NCBI RefSeq assembly: GCF_013186535.1
Contig: NZ_JABMCZ010000003.1
Coordinates: forward strand, 620,001-684,000
Reading direction: 5' to 3'
Source: Nocardia terpenica
GTDB lineage: Bacteria; Actinomycetota; Actinomycetes; Mycobacteriales; Mycobacteriaceae
Length of the DNA: 64,000 nucleotides
Shown: in pieces, positions 53,978 through 61,542 of the stretch
Layout: each line of letters starts with the position of its first letter
Numbering within the stretch: position 1 is the stretch's first letter
The notes under the pieces: model-generated
What the model was told of the DNA's origin: nothing
The model's database searches: none
The model's input: the letters and a program-made list of their open reading frames with translations, nothing else
Made by a program: the position numbers and the translations under genes

Positions 53978-55429
53978 ATGGTGTCCGAACGCGAACTGCT
54001 CGATTCCGTCCCCACGCAACTCTGGATCGGCGGGCCGGTGGAGGCCACCGGCGGCGCCAGCTTCCCGGTCGAGAACCCGGCCACCGGCGAGCCGCTGACC
54101 CGCGTCGCCGACGCCACGCCCGAGGACGCGGTCCGCGCCCTCGACGCCGCGGCCGCCGCGCAGGCCGACTGGGCCGCCACCCCCGCCCGGCAGCGCGCGG
54201 AGATCCTGCGCGCGGTCTACGAGCGAATCGTCGCGCGCACCGAGGAATTCGCGCTGCTGATGACCCTCGAGATGGGCAAGGCGCTGCCGGAGAGCCGCAA
54301 CGAGGTGCGCTACGGCGCCGAATTCTTCCGCTGGTTCAGCGAGGAGGCGGCCCGCATCCACGGCCGGTATCAGACCGCGCCGAGCGGCACCGGCCGGATC
54401 ATGGTGCACAAGCAGCCGGTCGGCCCGTGCCTGGCCATCACGCCGTGGAACTTCCCGCTGGCGATGGGCACCCGCAAGATCGGCCCGGCGCTGGCGGCGG
54501 GCTGCACGATGATCGTCAAGCCCGCCTCGGCGACCCCGCTGACCATGCTGCTGCTGGCCCGATTGTGCAGCGAGGCAGGGCTTCCCGACGGCGTGCTGTC
54601 GGTGATCACCAGCAGCCGGTCGAGCGCGGTCACCGCGCCGCTGCTGACCGATCCGCGGCTGCGCAAGCTCACCTTCACCGGTTCCACCGCGGTCGGCAGG
54701 ACGCTGGTGGAGAAGTCCGCGCACGGCCTGCTGCGCACCTCCATGGAGCTGGGCGGCAACGCGCCCTTCGTGGTGTTCGACGACGCCGACGTCGATGCCG
54801 CGGTCGAGGGCGCGATGCTCGCCAAGCTGCGCAACGGCGGTGAGGCGTGCACCGCCGCCAACCGCTTCCACGTGCACAACTCGGTGCGCGCGGAGTTCAC
54901 CGACAAGCTGGTGGCGGCCATGCGGACGGTGAAGCTGGGTCCCGGCGCCGATCCGGAGACCACCCTCGGCCCGCTGATCAACCGCGACCAGCTGGAGACC
55001 GTCGCCGAACTGGTCGACGACGCGGTGGGCAAGGGCGCGCAGGTCCGCATCGGCGGCAAGCCCGCGGGCGATCCGGGGTACTACTACCCGGCGACGGTGC
55101 TGTCCGAGGTGCCCGCCGATGCCCGCATCCTGCGCGAGGAGGTGTTCGGCCCGGTCGCCCCGATCGTCGGTTTCGATACCGAGGAGCAGGGCCTGGCCGC
55201 CGCCAACGACACCGAATTCGGTTTGGTCGCTTACGTTTACACCCGCACCCTGGATCGCGCCCTGCGCGTCGCCGAGGGGCTGGAGAGCGGGATGGTCGGG
55301 GTCAATCGGGGCGTCATCTCCGACCCCGCCGCCCCGTTCGGCGGCGTGAAGGAGTCCGGCTTCGGCCGCGAGGGCGGCTTCGAGGGGATCGAGGAATACC
55401 TGTCGACCAAGTACATCGCGCTGCCGTAG
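53978..55429 (+). CDS. gabD: NAD(P)-dependent succinate-semialdehyde dehydrogenase-like aldehyde dehydrogenase
   Basis: Oxidises an aldehyde to the acid, most likely succinate semialdehyde to succinate. 483 residues. TPWNFPLAMGTRKIGPALAA is the cofactor and oxyanion region, LTFTGSTAVGRTL the nucleotide loop, ELGGNAPFVVFDDAD holds the general-base Glu and NGGEACTAANRFHVHN the catalytic Cys. PFGGVKESGFGREGG near the C-terminus is typical of GabD. ATG 53978 is supported by the -10 seven bases upstream. Substrate assignment is by family resemblance only. Confidence 0.88.
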   Translation: MVSERELLDSVPTQLWIGGPVEATGGASFPVENPATGEPLTRVADATPEDAVRALDAAAAAQADWAATPARQRAEILRAVYERIVARTEEFALLMTLEMGKALPESRNEVRYGAEFFRWFSEEAARIHGRYQTAPSGTGRIMVHKQPVGPCLAITPWNFPLAMGTRKIGPALAAGCTMIVKPASATPLTMLLLARLCSEAGLPDGVLSVITSSRSSAVTAPLLTDPRLRKLTFTGSTAVGRTLVEKSAHGLLRTSMELGGNAPFVVFDDADVDAAVEGAMLAKLRNGGEACTAANRFHVHNSVRAEFTDKLVAAMRTVKLGPGADPETTLGPLINRDQLETVAELVDDAVGKGAQVRIGGKPAGDPGYYYPATVLSEVPADARILREEVFGPVAPIVGFDTEEQGLAAANDTEFGLVAYVYTRTLDRALRVAEGLESGMVGVNRGVISDPAAPFGGVKESGFGREGGFEGIEEYLSTKYIALP

Positions 55430-55472
55430 GGGCCGCGCATCGTCATCTCGGCTATAGGTCGGCCCATTTGTT

Positions 55473-55517
55473 CCCGGCATGCTTTTGGCCGGGACCTCCG
55501 GCATGCTTTTGGCCGGG
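55473..55517. repeat. Two tandem REP-like palindromes
   Basis: Copies at 55473-55493 and 55498-55517 with a 25-bp period. Each has CCCGGC or CCGGC, the loop ATGCTTTTG, then GCCGGG, followed by ACCTCC. They lie between the convergent ends of the aldehyde dehydrogenase and chorismate mutase genes. Confidence 0.88.
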
Positions 55518-55530
55518 ACCTCCAAGGACG

Positions 55531-55563
55531 GAAAACCGCCCCGGAGCGACATCTCCGGGGCGG
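55531..55563 (-). terminator. Intrinsic terminator of the chorismate mutase gene
   Basis: A perfect 11-bp stem, CCGCCCCGGAG (55536-55546) with CTCCGGGGCGG (55553-55563), and a six-base loop. On the minus strand it is followed by TTTTCC. It lies 16 bases past the chorismate mutase stop and may also stop readthrough from the other side. Confidence 0.82.
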
Positions 55564-55579
55564 TGGGTCTTTCGAATCG

Positions 55580-55873
55580 TCAGTGGCCGAGGCGGCCGCG
55601 GCCGAGGCGGAGCAGCAGCATGGCGAGGGTGTGGCCCTCCTGGCCGAGCTCGCTGAAGCGCTCGAGCACCTTCATCTCACGGGAGTGGACCAGGCGGGTG
55701 CCGCCGTTGGCCATCCGCGTGCGGCCGATCATCCGCGAGATCTCGGTGCGGCGCTTGATCGCGGCGAGGATCTCGGCATCGAGCCGGTCGATCTCCTTGC
55801 GGAGCTTATCGATCTCGGCCTCGCTGCTGGGCAGCGCTGAATCGGATCCGGTCGCGGTCGTAGAGGTGCTCAT
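55580..55873 (-). CDS. Chorismate mutase, AroQ type
   Basis: Converts chorismate to prephenate for Phe and Tyr synthesis. 97 residues, a helical AroQ monomer: KLRKEIDRLDAEILAAIKRR (first active-site Arg and Lys region), RTRMANGGTRLVHSREMKVL and the end LLLRLGRGRLGH. The C-terminal RLGH is the hallmark of the M. tuberculosis Rv0948c enzyme, whose low activity is boosted by binding DAHP synthase. Only the start at 55873 has AGGAG at the right distance. No signal sequence, so it is the intracellular form. Confidence 0.95.
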   Translation of the reverse strand: MSTSTTATGSDSALPSSEAEIDKLRKEIDRLDAEILAAIKRRTEISRMIGRTRMANGGTRLVHSREMKVLERFSELGQEGHTLAMLLLRLGRGRLGH

Positions 55874-56094
55874 ACTTTCTTCTCCTCGTGTCAGAACTTC
55901 GATCGGCAGGCGGCCCCGACCTGTTACCGACCGGTTCTTCCACCGTGAACAGACCCGGTGGGCCTTGACATTGTTCCCCCGACGACAGCAAAGCAGCGCC
56001 CAGGGGTCGCGGGAGCGCTGGTCATGTGGCCAGTGTGCCACGGGACGGAAGTGGAGCAAAACATCTTCTGATGCGGCGGCCGCCGGTCTACACG

Positions 56095-56117
56095 TTGTCG
56101 GTGCCCGCCGGTAGCGT
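56095..56117 (+). promoter_or_regulatory. DNA-damage promoter (PafBC / RecA-NDp type) of pcrA
   Basis: TTGTCGGTG (56095-56103), eight bases, TAGCGT (56112-56117): an exact match to TTGTCRGTG-N8-TANNNT. ATG 56127 follows nine bases later. The 253-base gap upstream, back to the chorismate mutase start, holds no other gene. Confidence 0.82.
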
Positions 56118-56126
56118 GGATGGGCG

Positions 56127-58634
56127 ATGGATACGACGGTGGCCGAGAAGGCGCGCAGCGGGCAGGCGCAGAACGAGACGGATCGAGTCGAACGCCTGCT
56201 GGAGGGGTTGAACCCGCAACAGCGGGCGGCGGTCGTGCACACCGGTACCCCGCTGCTGATCGTCGCGGGCGCGGGTTCGGGCAAGACCGCCGTGCTGACC
56301 CGGCGCATCGCCTACCTGCTCGGGGCCCGCGGGGTGACGCCCGGCCAGATCCTGGCCATCACCTTCACCAACAAGGCCGCCGCCGAGATGCGCGAGCGCG
56401 TCATCGGTCTGGTCGGCCCGCGCGCCACCAACATGTGGGTGTCCACCTTCCACTCCAGCTGCGTGCGAATCCTGCGCACCCAGGCCGCGCTGCTGCCGGG
56501 CCGCAACTCCAACTTCTCCATCTACGACGCCGACGATTCGCGCCGCCTGCTCGCGATGATCGGCCGCGACCTGGAGCTGGACGCCAAGAAGTATTCGCCG
56601 CGGCTGCTGTCCACCGCCATCTCCAACCTCAAGAACGAGCTCATCGATCCCGAAACCGCCTCGGCCGACGCGGAATCCGACGAGAGCGAGCTGCCCCGCA
56701 TCGTCGCCCGGGTCTACACCGAATACCAGCGGCGGCTGCGCGCGGCGAACGCGCTGGACTTCGACGACCTGATCGGCGAGACCGTGGCGCTGCTGCAGGA
56801 CCACCCGCAGGTCGCCGAGTACTACCGCCGCCGGTTCCGGCACGTGCTGGTCGACGAGTACCAGGACACCAATCACGCGCAGTACGTGCTGGTGCGCGAG
56901 TTGGTCGGCCATCATGCGCCGGGCGCGGAGGAGCTGGACGACGCGGATGCCGGTGCGGCGGCGGTCGATCCGGAGTTCAGCCCGGTGCGCGGCGCGGACG
57001 CGGTCCCGCCGAGCGAGCTGTGCGTGGTGGGCGACGCCGACCAGTCCATCTACGCCTTCCGCGGCGCCACCATCCGCAATATCGAGGAGTTCGAGCGCGA
57101 CTTCCCGGACGCGGAAATCATTCTGCTGGAACAGAACTACCGCTCCACCCAGCACATTCTGTCCGCGGCGAACGCGCTGATCTCGCGCAACGAGGGCCGC
57201 CGGGACAAGAAGCTGTGGACCGACGCGGGCGACGGCGATCTGATCGTCGGTTACGTCGCCGACAACGAGCACGACGAGGCGTCGTTCGTGGCCCGCGAGA
57301 TCGACAAGCTGGTCGACCAGGGCGACTACAACTACGGCGATGTCGCGGTGTTCTACCGCACCAACAACAACTCCCGGGCGCTGGAGGAGATCTTCATCCG
57401 GATGGGGTTGCCGTACAAGGTGGTCGGCGGCGTCCGCTTCTACGAGCGCAAGGAGGTGCGCGACATCGTCGCCTACCTGCGCGTGCTGGAGAACCCGGAC
57501 GACGCGGTGAGCCTGCGCCGCATCCTCAACACCCCGCGCCGCGGCATCGGCGACCGCGCCGAGGCGTGCGTGGCGGTGCACGCCGAACAGCGCGGCATCG
57601 GTTTCGCGGCCGCCCTGCGCGGCGCCGCGGACGGCAAGGTGGCGCTGCTGAACACGCGCGCGCAGCGGGCCATCGCGGGCTTCCTGGATCTGCTGGAGGA
57701 GATCCGGTCCGCGGGAATCCAGGACGATGTCGAGTTCCCCGATGTGGGCACCGTGGTCGAGGCGGTGCTGGACAAGACCGGCTACCGCATCGAACTGGAG
57801 TCCTCCGACGACCCGCAGGACGGCGCCCGGCTGGACAACCTCAACGAATTGGTCAGCGTCGCGCGGGAATTCAGCTCCGAGGCGCGCAACAGCGTGGAGG
57901 CCGCCCGGGCCGAGGGCCTGGTGCCGGAGGCCGCCGAGGGCGAGCCGGACCCGGGTTCGCTGGCCGCCTTCCTGGAGCGGGTCTCGCTGGTCGCCGACAC
58001 CGACCAGATCCCCGACGAGGGCACGGGCGTGGTCACGCTGATGACCCTGCACACCGCCAAGGGCCTGGAGTTCCCGGTGGTGTTCGTGACCGGTTGGGAG
58101 GACGGCCAGTTCCCGCACATGCGGGCCCTCGGCGACCCGACCGAACTCGCGGAGGAGCGCCGCCTGGCCTACGTCGGCCTCACCCGCGCCCGCCGCCGCC
58201 TGTACCTCACCCGCGCGGTGGTCCGCTCCGGCTGGGGCCAGCCGGTCTCGAACCCGGAATCCCGCTTCCTCCAGGAGATCCCGGGCCACCTCGTCGACTG
58301 GCAGCGCCTCGAGCCCGCCACATCCCCCACCACCCGAGGCTTCCGCCGCCGCACCGACGACGACGCCCTGGATCGCGACTGGACCCGCGGCGACGGCTGG
58401 TCCAACCAGCGCCCCGGCCTCCACGACCGCCGCCCCGCCCCCTCCGCCGCCAAACGCAACAACACCGACCTGGTCCTGGCCGTAGGCGACCGGGTCAGCG
58501 ACGACAAATACGGGCTGGGTCGAGTGATCGCCGCCGAGGGATTCGGATCGTTGGCAACGGTGACGATCGACTTCGGTACGGCGGGGAAGATCCGCCTGAT
58601 TCCTCAGTACAGCCGCACATTGATGAAGCTGTAG
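56127..58634 (+). CDS. pcrA: ATP-dependent DNA helicase PcrA/UvrD1
   Basis: Superfamily-1A 3'-5' helicase of nucleotide excision and double-strand-break repair, 835 residues. Motif I is GAGSGKTAVLTRR, motif II VDEYQDTNH, motif III GDADQSIYAFRGA, motif IV EQNYRST, motif V LMTLHTAKGLEFPVVFVTGW and motif VI RRLAYVGLTRARRRLYLTR. The C-terminal Tudor-like end (DLVLAVGDRVSDDKYGLGRV) is the part that contacts RNA polymerase or Ku in mycobacteria. An acidic insert of about 30 residues (GAEELDDADAGAAAVDPEF and beyond) lies between motifs II and III. A damage promoter lies directly upstream. Confidence 0.97.
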   Translation: MDTTVAEKARSGQAQNETDRVERLLEGLNPQQRAAVVHTGTPLLIVAGAGSGKTAVLTRRIAYLLGARGVTPGQILAITFTNKAAAEMRERVIGLVGPRATNMWVSTFHSSCVRILRTQAALLPGRNSNFSIYDADDSRRLLAMIGRDLELDAKKYSPRLLSTAISNLKNELIDPETASADAESDESELPRIVARVYTEYQRRLRAANALDFDDLIGETVALLQDHPQVAEYYRRRFRHVLVDEYQDTNHAQYVLVRELVGHHAPGAEELDDADAGAAAVDPEFSPVRGADAVPPSELCVVGDADQSIYAFRGATIRNIEEFERDFPDAEIILLEQNYRSTQHILSAANALISRNEGRRDKKLWTDAGDGDLIVGYVADNEHDEASFVAREIDKLVDQGDYNYGDVAVFYRTNNNSRALEEIFIRMGLPYKVVGGVRFYERKEVRDIVAYLRVLENPDDAVSLRRILNTPRRGIGDRAEACVAVHAEQRGIGFAAALRGAADGKVALLNTRAQRAIAGFLDLLEEIRSAGIQDDVEFPDVGTVVEAVLDKTGYRIELESSDDPQDGARLDNLNELVSVAREFSSEARNSVEAARAEGLVPEAAEGEPDPGSLAAFLERVSLVADTDQIPDEGTGVVTLMTLHTAKGLEFPVVFVTGWEDGQFPHMRALGDPTELAEERRLAYVGLTRARRRLYLTRAVVRSGWGQPVSNPESRFLQEIPGHLVDWQRLEPATSPTTRGFRRRTDDDALDRDWTRGDGWSNQRPGLHDRRPAPSAAKRNNTDLVLAVGDRVSDDKYGLGRVIAAEGFGSLATVTIDFGTAGKIRLIPQYSRTLMKL

Positions 58635-58635
58635 A

Positions 58636-58682
58636 CCCTGTTGTTCCGGCCCTAGGGGGCCGGAACAACCGGAACAACAGGG
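58636..58682 (+). terminator. pcrA terminator with two alternative right arms
   Basis: GTTGTTCCGGCC (58640-58651) pairs with GGCCGGAACAAC (58658-58669). The longer left arm CCCTGTTGTTCCGG (58636-58649) can instead pair with CCGGAACAACAGGG (58669-58682). The right side is a 9-bp duplication of CCGGAACAA. Either hairpin is perfect, but only one can form at a time. Confidence 0.75.
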
Positions 58683-58728
58683 AATGACGGATGGACGGGG
58701 CCGTGACGAGAAGACGAGTGGCTGGGCT

Positions 58729-58790
58729 TCGGACTTTCGTTTGCCCCGGCACTCGGACTTTCGTTTGCCCCGGCACGCTTTTGGCCGGGG
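58729..58790. repeat. 24-bp direct repeat leading into a REP-like palindrome
   Basis: Two identical 24-bp units, TCGGACTTTCGTTTGCCCC plus GGCAC, at 58729-58752 and 58753-58776. The second runs into the palindrome CCCCGGC (58768-58774), loop ACGCTTTTG, GCCGGGG (58784-58790). The block lies between the convergent pcrA and M23 genes. Confidence 0.85.
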
Positions 58791-58793
58791 TCC

Positions 58794-59837
58794 TCAGTCG
58801 CGTTCGGGGCCGAGGGAGATGCCTCGGGAGGCTAGCCAGGGGAGGGGGTCTACCTTGTTTTGGCCGTTGAGCCAGACTTCGAAGTGGCAGTGGGGGCCGG
58901 TGGAGAAGCCGCGGTTGCCTACGGTGGCGATCTGGTCGCCGGCCATGACGCGTTGGCCTACCGAGACGGTGGCGGTGTCCACGTGGCCGTAGACGGTGAT
59001 GGTGCCGTCGTCGTGTTTGAGGCGGACCCACATGCCGAAGCCGGAGGCGGGGCCCGCGTCGAGGACGGTGCCGTCTTCTACGGCGTAGATGGGGGTGCCG
59101 ATGGGGGCGGCCACGTCTACGCCGAGATGTTGTACGCCCCAGCGGCTTCCGAAGCCGGAGGTGAAGGTGCCGTTGGCGAACTTCACGAACAGCGGGCGGA
59201 GCTTGGCGGCCTCCTTGGCCGCGAGGTCGGCGGCGTACTGCTGGCCGTGCTGCAGGATGTCCTGGAACTGGCTGACATCGGCGACGGGGGCGACATTGAG
59301 CACCTGCGGCGACTGCGAGCCGGAGGTCTCGGGGGTGCTGACCGCCTGGGCCGCGATCTCGTGCACCTGCCCGGCGGCCTCGTAATCGGCCGTGGCGGGG
59401 CGGTGCTGGCCGCTGGACTGCATGCCGGCCTGCCCGGCGGCCACCACGGCGCCGGCGGCCACCGCGACCACGGCCGCGCGGCCCTTGAGGGCGGCGGGCG
59501 GGGCGGGCATGCGGTGCGCGCCGGAGCGGCGGGCGCGGGCGTTGCGCGCGGCCCGCGGGCGCTCGCCGGAACCGGTTGTCGGCCAACCGGTCCCGGAACC
59601 GGCGGGGGCGAATCGCTGTTGGTCGTCGTCGGCGGCGGGGTAGTCGTAGTCCTCGTGGTCGCCGGGTTCGCCGCTGTCCCAGGCGTTCCAGCCGGAGTCG
59701 TCGGCGGGCGCGGCCCGGTAGCCGCCGAACGCGTCGGCCTCGCCGAAATACGCGGGGCTGTCGAAGGATTCGCCGTCTCGGCGATAACGCCGCGCGGACT
59801 GCGCCCGATGACCGGACTGGAAGGGGCCGTTGGTCAT
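58794..59837 (-). CDS. M23 (LytM-type) peptidoglycan endopeptidase
   Basis: 347-residue exported cell-wall hydrolase or LytM-like activator. A long charged cytoplasmic N-terminus ends at one membrane span (GRAAVVAVAAGAVVAAGQAG, residues about 118-137). A linker leads to the M23 domain with zinc ligands in HLGVDVAAP and HCHFEVWLNG, plus GHVDTATVSVGQRVMAGDQI. It is the positional match of M. tuberculosis Rv0950c between uvrD1 and sucC. The long upstream region with candidate MtrA and CRP sites suggests envelope and nutrient control. Confidence 0.92.
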   Translation of the reverse strand: MTNGPFQSGHRAQSARRYRRDGESFDSPAYFGEADAFGGYRAAPADDSGWNAWDSGEPGDHEDYDYPAADDDQQRFAPAGSGTGWPTTGSGERPRAARNARARRSGAHRMPAPPAALKGRAAVVAVAAGAVVAAGQAGMQSSGQHRPATADYEAAGQVHEIAAQAVSTPETSGSQSPQVLNVAPVADVSQFQDILQHGQQYAADLAAKEAAKLRPLFVKFANGTFTSGFGSRWGVQHLGVDVAAPIGTPIYAVEDGTVLDAGPASGFGMWVRLKHDDGTITVYGHVDTATVSVGQRVMAGDQIATVGNRGFSTGPHCHFEVWLNGQNKVDPLPWLASRGISLGPERD

Positions 59838-59954
59838 CGACGGAATTCCGATTCGAAGGGAAGCGGAGCGGTGGTCGGGTCGCCTGCGGAGCGGCTCGCT
59901 ACCTGCGGAGCGTGGTGCTGCCTCAAGCCTGCCGTCCTCCTAGTCGTAACCCGA

Positions 59955-59973
59955 GTTGTGACCGTGCTGTGAC
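59955..59973 (-). promoter_or_regulatory. Candidate MtrA binding repeats upstream of the M23 gene
   Basis: On the minus strand GTCACAGCA and GTCACAACT are direct repeats 11 bases apart, about 120-135 bases before the M23 start. GTCACAGCG-like direct repeats are described for MtrA, which controls cell-wall hydrolases in mycobacteria and relatives. Confidence 0.4.
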
Positions 59974-60040
59974 ATCGACCGCATCGACGGTAACGAAACG
60001 ATTGCAGGTGGGCAAGCGCTCCGGTGCCTCTGTCGAAACT

Positions 60041-60056
60041 TGTGAGATTGATCACG
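60041..60056. promoter_or_regulatory. Candidate CRP/GlxR binding site
   Basis: TGTGAGATTGATCACG matches TGTGA-N6-TCACA at nine of ten positions. It lies between the divergent M23 (204 bases) and sucC (307 bases) genes and could act on either. Confidence 0.5.
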
Positions 60057-60362
60057 TCACACCCCGGAATATCCCGCCCTACGGCAGGTCGTGAGTGAGG
60101 ATACTCGACGACGGCACGTAGTAGTCGAAGTTTCAACCCGATACTTCCCTCGCCCCACCAGCCGGGCTCGCCGGAACCTACCGACGGGTAGTGGTCACCG
60201 GTGGTTTTTTCACCCGGAGACAGACCCGTGACCTGCGCCACTTAGGCTGTATGCGGCTGATTTCCCGTCCACGTGACTGATTAGAGTCCGAGCCGACCCG
60301 CCTCCGACGACGGGCCGCCAACAAAGTCGTTGTCACAACAACGCAGACGAGACGGTGAGTAC

Positions 60363-61529
60363 ATGGATCTCTTCGAATATCAGGCGAAGGAGCTCTTCGT
60401 GAAGCACGGAGTGCCTTCGTCGGAAGGCCGGGTCACGGACTCGGCCGAGGAAGCCCGTGCGATCGCGGCCGAAATCGGCAAGCCTGTGATGGTCAAGTCC
60501 CAGGTCAAGGTCGGTGGCCGCGGTAAGGCCGGCGGCGTGAAGTACGCCGCGACTCCCGACGATGCGTTCACCCATGCCTCCAACATCCTCGGCCTGGACA
60601 TCAAGGGTCACATCACCAAGAAGATCCTGGTCGCCGAGGCCAAGGACATCGCCGCCGAGTATTACATCTCCTTCCTGCTCGATCGCGCCAACCGCACCTA
60701 CCTCGCCATGTGCTCGGTCGAGGGCGGTATGGAGATCGAAGAGGTCGCCGCCACCAAGCCCGACCGTCTGGCCAAGGTCCCCGTCGACGCGACCAAGGGC
60801 GTCGACCTGGCGTTCGCCCGCTCGATCGCCGAGCAGGGCCACCTGCCCGCCGACATCCTCGACGCCGCCGCGGTGACCATCCAGAAGCTGTGGGAGGTGT
60901 TCGTCGCCGAGGACGCCACCCTGGTCGAGGTCAACCCGCTGGTGCGCACCCCCGACAACGAGATCCTCGCCCTCGACGGCAAGGTCACCCTGGACGAGAA
61001 CGCCGGGTTCCGCCACGCCGACCACGAGGCGTTCCAGGATCGGGATGCGACCGATCCGCTGGAGCTGAAGGCCAAGGAGAACGACCTCAACTACGTCAAG
61101 CTCGACGGTCAGGTCGGCATCATCGGCAACGGCGCGGGCCTGGTCATGTCGACCCTGGACGTGGTCGCCTACGCCGGTGCGAACCACGGCGGCGTGAAGC
61201 CCGCCAACTTCCTCGACATCGGCGGTGGCGCCTCGGCCGAGGTGATGGCCAACGGCCTGGACGTCATCCTGGGCGACTCGCAGGTCAAGAGCGTGTTCGT
61301 GAACGTGTTCGGCGGCATCACCGCGTGTGACGCCGTGGCGAACGGCATCGTGAAGGCCCTGGAGATCCTGGGCGATTCGGCGACCAAGCCGCTGGTGGTC
61401 CGTCTCGACGGCAACCGCGTCGAGGAGGGTCGCAAGATTCTGGCCGACGCCAACCACCCGCTGGTGACGCTGGCGCAGACAATGGACGAGGGCGCCGACA
61501 AGGCTGCCGAACTGGCCGCGGCCAAGTAA
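60363..61529 (+). CDS. sucC: Succinyl-CoA synthetase beta subunit
   Basis: ADP-forming subunit of the TCA-cycle enzyme that makes succinate, CoA and ATP. 388 residues with the ATP-grasp start MDLFEYQAKELFVKHGVPSS, GGRGKAGGVK, EVNPLVRT and NVFGGITACDAVANGI. ATG 60363 matches the family start exactly, behind GGTGAGT. sucD follows 13 bases later; the products form the heteromeric enzyme. Confidence 0.97.
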   Translation: MDLFEYQAKELFVKHGVPSSEGRVTDSAEEARAIAAEIGKPVMVKSQVKVGGRGKAGGVKYAATPDDAFTHASNILGLDIKGHITKKILVAEAKDIAAEYYISFLLDRANRTYLAMCSVEGGMEIEEVAATKPDRLAKVPVDATKGVDLAFARSIAEQGHLPADILDAAAVTIQKLWEVFVAEDATLVEVNPLVRTPDNEILALDGKVTLDENAGFRHADHEAFQDRDATDPLELKAKENDLNYVKLDGQVGIIGNGAGLVMSTLDVVAYAGANHGGVKPANFLDIGGGASAEVMANGLDVILGDSQVKSVFVNVFGGITACDAVANGIVKALEILGDSATKPLVVRLDGNRVEEGRKILADANHPLVTLAQTMDEGADKAAELAAAK

Positions 61530-61542
61530 GGACAACGGGACA

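Larger units (their letters stand above)
59838..60362. other. 525-base divergent regulatory region between the M23 gene and sucC
   Basis: No gene is visible. Besides the two regulator sites listed separately, it contains the duplicated 11-mer CCTGCGGAGCG near the M23 start (59883-59893 and 59902-59912) and the stretch TAGAGT (60282-60287), a possible -10 for a sucC transcript with a long leader. GGTGAGT just before ATG 60363 serves as ribosome site. I looked for a c-di-AMP riboswitch and do not see its conserved core. Confidence 0.6.

Noticed and set aside
59838..60330. c-di-AMP (ydaO) riboswitch before the M23 peptidase gene
   Set aside because: Such riboswitches precede some actinobacterial wall-hydrolase genes, but I could not find the conserved core in the minus-strand leader.
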